Assembly: GCA_016296945.1 (NCBI GenBank)
Contig: JAEDHQ010000026.1
Location: 1-22,801 of the forward strand
Source: Bacilli bacterium
Lineage (GTDB): Bacteria > Bacillota_I > Bacilli_A > ML615J-28 > CAG-698
Direction: 5' to 3'
Length of the DNA stretch: 22,801 bases
Shown here: positions 13,585 through 20,663 of the stretch, piece after piece
Position numbering within the stretch: the stretch's first letter is position 1
Layout: each line of letters opens with the position of its first letter
Program-made: the position numbers and the translations under genes
Notes under the pieces: generated by a model
Seen by the model: the letters and a program-made list of their open reading frames with translations, nothing else
Told to the model about the DNA's origin: nothing
Databases searched by the model: none

Positions 13585-14400
13585 TTATTCTAAGTTTAAT
13601 TTGTTTGTCATTAACTTATAGTTTGCAAAGTATAACAAACATGAAACCCCAGCGCTAAAGATAATCGATAATATTAATCCGATATGAACACTAGCATAAG
13701 GATGAAGATATATAAAATTAGAAAGTGGATCAAAAAATCCATTCATTCCAAGTATCGAAATAATTACCATTCCAAATGATGAAATAATTTGAACTGCAAT
13801 TGTAAAACCATAATAAATTAAAACAGCTAATACAACTCTATTTTTCTTACCTAATTGTCCAAGACTAACACAAGTATAATATATTAGAGGTGAAGAAACT
13901 AATGATATAACTAATAAAATAATTATTTCTAAAAGATAAAATATTATATGAACACCATTAATACTTGCTATAGCTTCATAAATTTGTGTAAAGAAATTAG
14001 CAATTCCAATCCAAAACTCTTTGATTGAGGCAAAAGCTATTAATACTGTAATAATTGCAATGATGATTCCTAATACTTCAAAAATTGCTCCAGTTAATAT
14101 CTTTGTAAGTAGATGAGCATGATTAGATACAGGCAATGAGAATGTTAAATAACCTTCGTTGGAATACATATTTTTATAAAATCTAATTACATTAATTGCT
14201 ATTGGTGCAATTACAGAAACAGCAATGCCTAAAAATAATGGACCCATACTCAAATAATATAGAGAAGCTAATGGTGAATCTAAATTACGTAGTGGTGATA
14301 AAACCAAAGTTCCGATTCCTAACATAACTGTAATAGGAAAAATCAATAGTAATGTTCGTAAATAATAATTAATCTCATATTTGAACAACTTCTTTACCAT
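13585..14400 (-). CDS. ABC transporter permease
   Basis: A 271-residue polytopic membrane protein with six hydrophobic segments, roughly at residues 15-37, 48-70, 98-124, 149-172, 186-215 and 235-258. Most of the chain is hydrophobic, with no periplasmic-binding-type features. It starts inside the ATPase gene (7-nt overlap, ATGGTAA), with GGGAGG 7 nt before the ATG, so it is the partner of that ATPase. Together they look like the two-gene ABC-2-type exporters found behind YtrA-family GntR regulators, which respond to cell-wall-active antibiotics in B. subtilis. The substrate is unknown. Family-level permease assignment rests on topology and context rather than on a diagnostic motif. Confidence 0.85.
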   Translation of the reverse strand: MVKKLFKYEINYYLRTLLLIFPITVMLGIGTLVLSPLRNLDSPLASLYYLSMGPLFLGIAVSVIAPIAINVIRFYKNMYSNEGYLTFSLPVSNHAHLLTKILTGAIFEVLGIIIAIITVLIAFASIKEFWIGIANFFTQIYEAIASINGVHIIFYLLEIIILLVISLVSSPLIYYTCVSLGQLGKKNRVVLAVLIYYGFTIAVQIISSFGMVIISILGMNGFFDPLSNFIYLHPYASVHIGLILSIIFSAGVSCLLYFANYKLMTNKLNLE

Positions 14401-15092
14401 CTGAATACCTCCCTAAACAATTCATCAACACTCTTTTGATAATCAGTTCTTATCTCATCAACTGATTTATGCAAATAAATCTTCCCATTGTTAATAAACA
14501 CAACATCATCTAAGATTTGTTCTATATCAGAGATTAAATGTGTAGAGATTAAAACAGCAGACTCCTTATTATAGTTATTTAAAATTGTGGAAAGAATATA
14601 ATCTCTCGTTGCTGGGTCAACAGCAGCAATTGGTTCATCTAAAACATAAAATAAAGCATTTCTACTCATTGTTAAGATTAAACATACTTTTTCTTTATTA
14701 CCCTTAGATAAATTCTTTAAACGAGTAGTTTTCGATACCCCTAATCGTTCTAACATCTCATAAGCAAGATTAGGCCTGAAATCTGGAAAGAAATCAGTAA
14801 ACATTGTAATAATTTGTTCGGCAGTCATATAATTGTTTAAGAAATTATTATCCGGCAAATATGCAACAATACTTTTAGTAGCAGGGGATGGTTCAAGACC
14901 ATTAATATATAACTTACCACTTGTTGGCGTAAGAAGGCCATTGATCAATTTTATTAATGTTGTTTTACCACTTCCATTAGGACCTAATAAACCAATTATT
15001 TGTCCACTCTCAACTGATAAATTAATATTGTCTAATGCTACTAATCCACCATATTTTTTTGTCAAGTTAACACATTTTAGGATTTCACTCAT
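14394..15092 (-). CDS. ABC transporter ATP-binding protein (YtrB-like)
   Basis: A 232-residue ABC ATPase. Walker A is GPNGSGKT (residues 37-44), the signature is LSKGN (128-132, in place of LSGGQ), Walker B is YVLDEP (149-154) and the switch histidine is H185 (STH). The Q-loop position reads YLPDNN (78-83) with no glutamine, as seen in some exporters of the YtrB/YxlF type. The gene begins inside gntR (8-nt overlap) and ends inside the permease gene, so all three are translationally coupled. It should power export by the permease encoded next. AGGAG lies 9 nt before the ATG. Confidence 0.94.
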   Translation of the reverse strand: MSEILKCVNLTKKYGGLVALDNINLSVESGQIIGLLGPNGSGKTTLIKLINGLLTPTSGKLYINGLEPSPATKSIVAYLPDNNFLNNYMTAEQIITMFTDFFPDFRPNLAYEMLERLGVSKTTRLKNLSKGNKEKVCLILTMSRNALFYVLDEPIAAVDPATRDYILSTILNNYNKESAVLISTHLISDIEQILDDVVFINNGKIYLHKSVDEIRTDYQKSVDELFREVFRW

Positions 15093-15453
15093 ATGTTTTT
15101 TCTCCTCTCAAAATACGCTTTGCTAACTCTTCTTTATTAATACCAAGTTTTTCTATTTCTAAAATAAAATTATTGATTTTTTTATTAATCAATTTTTCTA
15201 CGATCTCTTTAGCTACACTAATATCTTCGGAAACATACCAACCACTTCCTCTGACAGAATAAATAACATTTGATGTTTCTAATAATTCATAAGATTTTTG
15301 AATAGTATTAGGATTAACACCAATTTCTACAGCAAAATCTCGTACAGATAATAACTTATCGTTGGGTTGTAATTTATCTTCAATAATCATTAAACATACT
15401 TGTTCGTATACTTGCGGAGTAATTGGTAATTTTCTATCAATAATAATTTTCAA
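15085..15453 (-). CDS. GntR family transcriptional regulator (YtrA subfamily)
   Basis: A 122-residue regulator with a GntR winged helix-turn-helix (about residues 10-75: ITPQVYEQVCLMI, DKLLSVRDFAVEIGVNPNTIQKSYELLET, then the wing VRGSGWYV) and a short helical C-terminus of about 45 residues, as in the YtrA/YhcF subfamily, which lacks a large effector domain. It likely represses its own operon through the dyad overlapping the promoter -10. The start is TTG at 15453, with GGGAGG 8 nt upstream; no ATG lies in a suitable place. It ends in TGA, direct evidence that TGA is a stop in this genome. First gene of the regulator-ATPase-permease operon. Confidence 0.92.
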   Translation of the reverse strand: MKIIIDRKLPITPQVYEQVCLMIIEDKLQPNDKLLSVRDFAVEIGVNPNTIQKSYELLETSNVIYSVRGSGWYVSEDISVAKEIVEKLINKKINNFILEIEKLGINKEELAKRILRGEKTYE

Positions 15454-15468
15454 AAGTAAAACCTCCCA

Positions 15469-15492
15469 ACTGTACTACTATTATACTACACT
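15469..15492. promoter_or_regulatory. YtrA-like operator
   Basis: On the minus strand AGTGTA (15492-15487), 12 nt, then TACAGT (15474-15469). B. subtilis YtrA binds AGTGTA-N13-TACACT, so this differs by one base and one nt of spacing. It straddles the -10 box and the predicted start, a position suited to autorepression. Confidence 0.6.
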
Positions 15493-15508
15493 TTATATAA
15501 CATGTCAA
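15480..15508 (-). promoter_or_regulatory. Perfect consensus promoter of the gntR-ABC operon
   Basis: On the minus strand TTGACA (15508-15503), exactly 17 nt, then TATAAT (15485-15480). A fully consensus promoter with an operator across the -10 fits a strongly repressed, inducible operon. Confidence 0.85.
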
Positions 15509-15546
15509 TAAATAATAAAACTGCCCTAAAACCCTAGGACAGTTTT
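15505..15546 (-). terminator. Terminator after tex (bidirectional-looking)
   Basis: AAAACTGCCCTA (15517-15528) pairs with TAGGACAGTTTT (15535-15546); the one imperfect pair is a G-U in the minus-strand transcript. TTTTATTATTTATT follows on the minus strand. It begins 9 nt past the tex stop, and its distal end overlaps the -35 of the gntR promoter. Confidence 0.78.
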
Positions 15547-15555
15547 TATTATTTA

Positions 15556-17799
15556 TTAATTTTTTGTAGGATCTAACATTGTTAATTCAACACGGCCACG
15601 GCCTAAGTCAACATTAACAACCCATACTTTAATAATATCACCAACGCTAACAACATCTAATGGATGTTTGATGAATTTCTTACTCATACGTGAAGTATGA
15701 ACTAAACCATCTTCTTTAACTCCACAGTCAACGAAAGCACCAAAATCAACTACATTACGAACAGTACCTTGTAATTCCATACCAGGTTTTAAATCTTCAA
15801 GATGCAATACATCACTACGTAAGATTGGTTTATCGAATTTATCACGTGGATCACGTAATGGAGCAGCTAATGCATCTAAGATATCATTAAATGTATATTC
15901 ACCAGCTTCAAATTCTTTCAAGAATTCTTTTCTGTTTAATTTTGCAATTTTATTTTGTAATTCTTGGGAACCTATATCTTTCTTAGTAAATCCTAATTTA
16001 GCTAAAATTTGTTCTGCTAATGGATAACTTTCTGGATGGATGCTAGTCATATCTAATGCTTCATCACCATTAGGAATACGTAAGAAACCGATAGCTTGTT
16101 CTAATGTCTTAGCACCTAAACCTTTAATGTTAATATCTTTACGATTCTTAAATTCACCATTTTGATCACGATATTCAACAATTAACTTAGCAGTTTTTGC
16201 ATTTAAACCAGATACTCTTTGTAATAGAGGAACAGATGCACTATTAATATTAACTCCTACACTATTAACTGCAGTTTCTACAACGAAATCTAATGAATCA
16301 CTTAATTTAGATTGGGTAACATCATATTGATATTGACCAACACCAATTGATTTAGGGTCAATCTTAACTAATTCTGCAAGTGGATCTTGTAAACGACGAG
16401 CAATAGAAACAGCAGAACGTTCTTCTACATGATAATCTGGGAATTCTTCTTGTGCAATTTTACTTGCGGAATAAATTGATGCGCCTGCTTCGTTAACAAT
16501 AATGTAATGAACATCTTTATTAATTTCTTTAATACATTCAGCGATGAAACTTTCAGTTTCACGGCTTGCTGTACCATTACCAATAGCAATTACTTCTACA
16601 TTGTAACGATCAATGATAGAACGAATTGTAGCAAAAGATGCAAATGTACGTTCATCACTAACTACTTCTTCTTTGTTCTTTTGGTTAGGGAAGATAACTC
16701 CTTTATCTAACACTTTACCAGTTTGATCAACAACTGCTAACTTACAACCAGTACGGAACGCTGGGTCAACACCTAAAACAACTTTCCCCTTCATTGGAGG
16801 AGTTAATAAATAACGTTTTAAGTTTTCAGAGAAAATCATAATTGCTTGATCTTCTGCTTTTTCTTTTAATTCAGCTCTGATTTCTCTTTCAATAGAAGAT
16901 TTAATTAAACGACGATAACCATCTTCAATTGCTAATTTAACATAAGGAACAGTAACAGAATCTGGATTAGTAATTACTTGACGATTTAAGAATTTTAAGA
17001 TTCTATCAACATCTTCATTAATCCATACTTTTAATACTTTTTCACTTTCACCACGGTTAATTGCTAAAACACGGTGTAATTTAATTTCGCTTACTGGTTC
17101 TTCATATTTATAATACATAGCATATGTATGCTTTTCATCTAATGATTCATCTTTAACTGCACTACATAAAAAGCCTTTATTTTGGAATAAACGACGAATC
17201 CAACGACGATATTTTGGTTCATCACTTACGATTTCAGCTATTATATCTTCAGCACCTTGTAATGCTTCATTAACATTCTTAACAACTAATCCATCTTTTT
17301 CTAATTTTTCTAAGTCTTCAGGAGCTAATCCTTCTTTATTAGTAACATATTTACTAGCTTCTTCTTCTACATTTCCTACAGTAGGGAAAGATAATAAATA
17401 ATCTGCTAATGGTTCTAAGCCACGACGTTTAGCTTCTGTAGCTCTTGTTTTCTTCTTTTCCTTGAATGGACGATAAATATCTTCTAATTCTGATAATTTA
17501 TTGGAAACAATAATTTGTTGTCTTAATTCATCAGTTAATTTACCTTTTTCTTCAATAAGGCGCATAATATCTTCTTTACGTTCAGCAAGCTTTTGGCCGT
17601 ATTCCCATTCAGTATAGATAGCTCTGATTTGATCTTCATCTAATCCACCAGTAACTTCTTTACGATAACGAGCGATAAATGGAACAGTTCCACCTTCTTC
17701 AATAAGTTTTAAAACTGCATTTATTTGAGCAATACTTACTTGTAATTTTTCCGAAATTTGTTTTAATAATTCCGCATTAATATAGTTATTTTCAGCCAT
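15556..17799 (-). CDS. tex: Tex family RNA-binding transcription accessory protein
   Basis: A 747-residue Tex protein, the bacterial relative of eukaryotic Spt6, which binds nucleic acid and affects transcription; its exact role is unsettled. Domains in order: Tex N-terminal helical part with helix-turn-helix (1-200; GGTVPFIARYRKEVTGGLDE is diagnostic), central helices, a YqgF/RNase H-like domain from about 340 (VLGVDPAFRTG), tandem helix-hairpin-helix motifs (about 490-570; SVPLLQRVSGLNAKTAKLIVEYR and the second motif IKGLGAKTLEQAIGFLRI), and a C-terminal S1 RNA-binding domain (670-740; GTVRNVVDFGAFVD...GLVHTS). Length is normal for the family (about 720-780). AGGAG lies 10 nt before the ATG. 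It is a single-gene unit with its own promoter and terminator. Confidence 0.97.
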   Translation of the reverse strand: MAENNYINAELLKQISEKLQVSIAQINAVLKLIEEGGTVPFIARYRKEVTGGLDEDQIRAIYTEWEYGQKLAERKEDIMRLIEEKGKLTDELRQQIIVSNKLSELEDIYRPFKEKKKTRATEAKRRGLEPLADYLLSFPTVGNVEEEASKYVTNKEGLAPEDLEKLEKDGLVVKNVNEALQGAEDIIAEIVSDEPKYRRWIRRLFQNKGFLCSAVKDESLDEKHTYAMYYKYEEPVSEIKLHRVLAINRGESEKVLKVWINEDVDRILKFLNRQVITNPDSVTVPYVKLAIEDGYRRLIKSSIEREIRAELKEKAEDQAIMIFSENLKRYLLTPPMKGKVVLGVDPAFRTGCKLAVVDQTGKVLDKGVIFPNQKNKEEVVSDERTFASFATIRSIIDRYNVEVIAIGNGTASRETESFIAECIKEINKDVHYIIVNEAGASIYSASKIAQEEFPDYHVEERSAVSIARRLQDPLAELVKIDPKSIGVGQYQYDVTQSKLSDSLDFVVETAVNSVGVNINSASVPLLQRVSGLNAKTAKLIVEYRDQNGEFKNRKDINIKGLGAKTLEQAIGFLRIPNGDEALDMTSIHPESYPLAEQILAKLGFTKKDIGSQELQNKIAKLNRKEFLKEFEAGEYTFNDILDALAAPLRDPRDKFDKPILRSDVLHLEDLKPGMELQGTVRNVVDFGAFVDCGVKEDGLVHTSRMSKKFIKHPLDVVSVGDIIKVWVVNVDLGRGRVELTMLDPTKN

Positions 17800-17835
17800 A
17801 TTTTTTACACTCCTAACATCATTTATTTCTTAAAT

Positions 17836-17864
17836 ATTATACCACTTTTTAGCACTTTTTTCAA
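17836..17864 (-). promoter_or_regulatory. Promoter of tex
   Basis: On the minus strand TTGAAA (17864-17859), 17 nt, then TATAAT (17841-17836) with TGG directly upstream, so also an extended -10. Start predicted near 17829. Confidence 0.78.
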
Positions 17865-17886
17865 TAAAAAAATGATGAAAATAACT

Positions 17887-17929
17887 TGAAAATATAAATG
17901 AAAAAACCCACATTTTTCAATGTGAGTTT
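17887..17929. repeat. 43-bp direct repeat, copy downstream of the lipoprotein gene
   Basis: The segment TGAAAATATAAATG-AAAAAACCCACATT... through GAGTTT recurs at 20546-20588 with two single-base length differences. It contains the terminator hairpin plus about 14 bp of flank, so similarity extends beyond the stem. Confidence 0.7.
17901..17929 (-). terminator. Terminator of the repeat lipoprotein gene (copy 1)
   Basis: CACATT and AATGTG form the upper stem with a TTTC loop; after one mismatch, AAAC pairs with GTTT. On the minus strand six T follow. It is nearly identical to the hairpin at 20561-20588 upstream of the same gene. Confidence 0.8.
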
Positions 17930-17957
17930 GTCAATTTTTTTATAATTTTAATCAATA

Positions 17958-20456
17958 TTATTTTGTATATGTTGCAATAGAAACATATTTTATATGTCCA
18001 CTTGTACCTGTAGAACTAATTGTAACTTCTTTTACGCCTTGATTAGCAACAACTTTAAATCCATCTTCAGTTAGTTCTAATGTACCACCAACAACTGTTA
18101 AACTTTCAAATGTTAATTTATTAAATGAACCAACAATAATAACTTGATCTAAATCAGCAGTAGCTTTAACAGTTAAAGTTGAACCAGCATATACTCTTAA
18201 TGCAGTACCACTATCATAATATTTAGGATCATTAGTATTAGAACCTTTGTCAGCTGAAATTGTAACAACATTTGAAGGATCTGCCCAAGATGTAAACACA
18301 GCGCCATTTTCTAAACCTAAATCTTTAGTTACTAATGAAATTGGATTACCCTCTGGATCTGGAGTTACATCAGGAATTACAGGATCTTGATCAGTTGTAA
18401 CAAATGATACAACCATAATATTTAAATACTTAGTAGTTGAACCAGATACACCAATAACATAACCTAAAACTTCTAAAGTTCTTCCATTAACTGCTTTTAA
18501 TGCGGCAGTATCTGCAGGATAAGCAAGACTACCAACAACTGTAGCACCTTCGATTGTTAAGTTATAATAATATCCAGATACACTTAATGTACCAGCAACT
18601 TTTACATAAATTGGAGTTACTTCTGTGGCAGTTGCATATGCATCAATTTGTTCAACAGTTAATTCAGTTGGATTAGTTTGAACGTAATTAGTGTTTTCAC
18701 CTTTTTGATATGTAGAGCCTTCACCAAATTGTTTAGATAAACTATGAGTAGTTGTATCGCCAGTTACAGTAACAGCATCGCCAACTACAACATCTGCAGT
18801 CCAAGAACTTCCTAAATAAACTAAAATAGTACCAGTTTCATCTTGTAATAAGAAGCCTCTTGCATATACAGCTATAACTTTTCCATTAGCAGTATATTTT
18901 CCATCTTCACCAGCAACTATTTCCGCAACTGTCTTTGGTTCTGCAGGAACATCTGGTTCAGGTTCAGTTGACCCACCAACTTCACTACATTTTACAACGA
19001 TTAAATTTAAATATTTAGTAGTTGAGCCAGATACACCAGTAACATAACCTTCTACTTCTACATTCTTACCACTTAATGCTTTTAATCCATCAGCATCAGT
19101 AGGATAAGTTAAACTACCTACAACTGTAGCTCCTTCAACTGTTAAGTTGAAGTATTTATCAGATACAGATAAAGCACCAGTTACTTTTACATATAAAGGA
19201 GTAATAGATTCAGCTTCAGCATAAGCATCAATTTGCGCAGCAGTTAATTCTTGAGCAGCAGGTTGAGTAAATTCACCACTTGCAACTTTTTCATATGTAG
19301 TGCCTGCTCCAAATTGTTTTGCGCCACCATAAACGCTTGTTGCACCACTTACTTTTACAGTATCACCAACTGCAACATCAGCAGTCCAATTACTACCTAA
19401 GAATACTAAAATAGCACCAGTTTCATCTTGTAATAAGAAGCTTCTAGAATTGATAGCAACTACTTTACCTGTAGTTTCATAATTTCCATCTTCACCAGCA
19501 ATGATTTCAGAAATAGTTTTCACTTGAGGTTCTGGTTCTGGTTCATCAGATCCTTCAACTTCTTTATAAGAAACAACCATTAAGTTTAAAAACTTAGTAC
19601 CAGTTAAACCAGTAACATAACCTAAGATTTCAAGAGTTTTGCCATCTAAAGCAGTTAATGCTTCAGAATCAGTTGGATAAGTTATACTACCAACAACAGC
19701 ATCAATACCACTAAAGTTTAAATTGAAATAATTTCCAGATACTGCAATTTTTCCAGTTACCTTAACATATAATGGAGTAATACTATCATTAGATGCATAA
19801 GCAACAATTTCGTCATTTGTTAATTCTTTAGCAGCAGGTTGAGTATAAGTTCCAGAACTAACTTTTTGATATGTAGCATCAGTGCCAAATTGTTTTGCAT
19901 TACCATAAGATGTAGAAGCACCACTTAATGTTATAACATCACCAACAGCAACATCAGCAGTCCAATTGCTTCCTCTAAATACTAATACAGCACCAGTGCC
20001 ATCACTTAATAAGAAACTTCTCGCATTAATAGCAACAACTGTTCCTTTTAATACATAATTTGTTCCATCTTCACCAGCAATTACATCAGACACTTTATCT
20101 GTTTCATCTTCAGACATTTCTTTAGCTTTTACAGTTACTTCAAAGAAGAAATTTTGAGTAAGTTCACCAGATTTCATAACAGCAGTCAATCTAACTGTTA
20201 CATCTTCTGATTGTCTATTAACAACACCAGTAGCACTAACTACTTCTGGTTTGCTTGATGTCCATGTAATTTGAATATCACCTTTGCTTGTAGGTAAATT
20301 CATATCGCTAACGATATTAGTTTGATCATAAGTTTTAGTAATTTCTAAGAATTCTTGATAAAGATCAACAGGTTCATTAAAATCTTGGCAACCAACAACT
20401 ACTAATGTAGCGAAAGCAACAAAAAGTACAACAAATAATTTTTTGAAAATTTTCAT
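17958..20456 (-). CDS. Large surface lipoprotein: Ig-like domain plus three OB-fold-like repeats
   Basis: An 832-residue exported lipoprotein. Residues 1-22 are a signal peptide and C23 follows L-V-V-V-G. Residues about 31-113 look like an atrophied bacterial Ig domain (ITWTSSKPEVVSATGVVNRQ). Three long repeats follow: 121-300, 312-493 and 508-687. Each opens with a V/I-S-E-I-x-A-G-E-D-G segment and an OB-fold-like half (GKVVAI..RSFLLQDETGAILVF.GSNWTADVAVGD), then a second half (TPLYVKVTG..S..YFNL, VVGSLTYPTD, LEVLGYVTGVSGSTTKYLNLMVV). Linkers are rich in Glu and Pro. The last domain (about 705-832) resembles beta-sandwich modules at the ends of secreted nucleases and surface proteins (YYDSGTALRVYAGSTLTVKA). 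OB folds of this kind occur beside YhcR-type nucleases, but no nuclease domain is present. Binding to nucleic acid or glycan is a guess. AGGAGG lies 4 nt before the ATG. Confidence 0.9.
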   Translation of the reverse strand: MKIFKKLFVVLFVAFATLVVVGCQDFNEPVDLYQEFLEITKTYDQTNIVSDMNLPTSKGDIQITWTSSKPEVVSATGVVNRQSEDVTVRLTAVMKSGELTQNFFFEVTVKAKEMSEDETDKVSDVIAGEDGTNYVLKGTVVAINARSFLLSDGTGAVLVFRGSNWTADVAVGDVITLSGASTSYGNAKQFGTDATYQKVSSGTYTQPAAKELTNDEIVAYASNDSITPLYVKVTGKIAVSGNYFNLNFSGIDAVVGSITYPTDSEALTALDGKTLEILGYVTGLTGTKFLNLMVVSYKEVEGSDEPEPEPQVKTISEIIAGEDGNYETTGKVVAINSRSFLLQDETGAILVFLGSNWTADVAVGDTVKVSGATSVYGGAKQFGAGTTYEKVASGEFTQPAAQELTAAQIDAYAEAESITPLYVKVTGALSVSDKYFNLTVEGATVVGSLTYPTDADGLKALSGKNVEVEGYVTGVSGSTTKYLNLIVVKCSEVGGSTEPEPDVPAEPKTVAEIVAGEDGKYTANGKVIAVYARGFLLQDETGTILVYLGSSWTADVVVGDAVTVTGDTTTHSLSKQFGEGSTYQKGENTNYVQTNPTELTVEQIDAYATATEVTPIYVKVAGTLSVSGYYYNLTIEGATVVGSLAYPADTAALKAVNGRTLEVLGYVIGVSGSTTKYLNIMVVSFVTTDQDPVIPDVTPDPEGNPISLVTKDLGLENGAVFTSWADPSNVVTISADKGSNTNDPKYYDSGTALRVYAGSTLTVKATADLDQVIIVGSFNKLTFESLTVVGGTLELTEDGFKVVANQGVKEVTISSTGTSGHIKYVSIATYTK
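18396..18935 (-). repeat. Lipoprotein repeat R3
   Basis: Encodes residues 508-687. This copy is the most divergent: the R2 segment VYGGAKQFGAGTTYEKVASG reads HSLSKQFGEGSTYQKGENTN. Confidence 0.8.
18978..19523 (-). repeat. Lipoprotein repeat R2
   Basis: Encodes residues 312-493. It shares long identical runs with R1, such as GSNWTADVAVGD and SITPLYVKVTG. Confidence 0.85.
19557..20096 (-). repeat. Lipoprotein repeat R1
   Basis: Encodes residues 121-300, directly after the Ig-like domain. Followed by the linker EGSDEPEPEPQ. Confidence 0.85.
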
Positions 20457-20474
20457 GTTTCCTCCTATTATTTT

Positions 20475-20491
20475 GTTTAAATATTTTAAAC
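20475..20491. promoter_or_regulatory. 17-bp inverted repeat at the lipoprotein transcription start
   Basis: GTTTAAA-TAT-TTTAAAC is a perfect dyad (7+3+7) at and just after the predicted start (about 20492). The position suits a repressor site; the regulator is unknown, and AT-richness makes chance dyads more likely. Confidence 0.4.
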
Positions 20492-20498
20492 CATTTAT

Positions 20499-20527
20499 AT
20501 TTTACCATAACAACTATAATAATTCAA
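20499..20527 (-). promoter_or_regulatory. Promoter of the repeat lipoprotein gene
   Basis: On the minus strand TTGAAT (20527-20522), 17 nt ending in TGG, then TAAAAT (20504-20499): an extended -10 with a fair -35. Confidence 0.6.
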
Positions 20528-20545
20528 TACATTGGTGAAAATATA

Positions 20546-20588
20546 TGAAAATATAAAATGAAAAAACCCACATTTTCAATGTGAGTTT
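20546..20588. repeat. 43-bp direct repeat, copy upstream of the lipoprotein gene
   Basis: Near-identical to 17887-17929, in the same orientation, so the lipoprotein gene sits between two direct repeats about 2.66 kb apart. Confidence 0.7.
20561..20588 (-). terminator. Terminator of topA (copy 2 of the shared hairpin)
   Basis: CACATT and AATGTG pair around a TTC loop, with AAAAC/GTTTT below one mismatch, and six T follow on the minus strand. It lies about 75 nt past the topA stop. Confidence 0.78.
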
Positions 20589-20605
20589 TCATCTTTTTTC
20601 ATTTT

Positions 20606-20619
20606 TGAAAGCACTTTCA
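20606..20619. promoter_or_regulatory. cre-like dyad between topA and the lipoprotein gene
   Basis: TGAAAGCACTTTCA matches the CcpA site consensus TGWAARCGYTWWCA at all but one position (the central G). It lies about 80 bp upstream of the lipoprotein -35, beyond the topA terminator, an unusual place for a cre. It may instead be a chance dyad. Confidence 0.3.
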
Positions 20620-20663
20620 CAATTTTTCATCTTAAAAAATATAAATGTTATACAGCGAAAAAA

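Noticed and set aside
15085..15092. Mycoplasma-type code with TGA as tryptophan
   Set aside because: gntR ends in TGA at the expected place, overlapping the next start, and tryptophans in the conserved proteins are TGG.
20606..20619. Functional CcpA cre controlling the lipoprotein gene
   Set aside because: Sequence fit is good, but the place, beyond a terminator and well upstream of the promoter, is wrong for usual repression; kept only as a low-confidence site.
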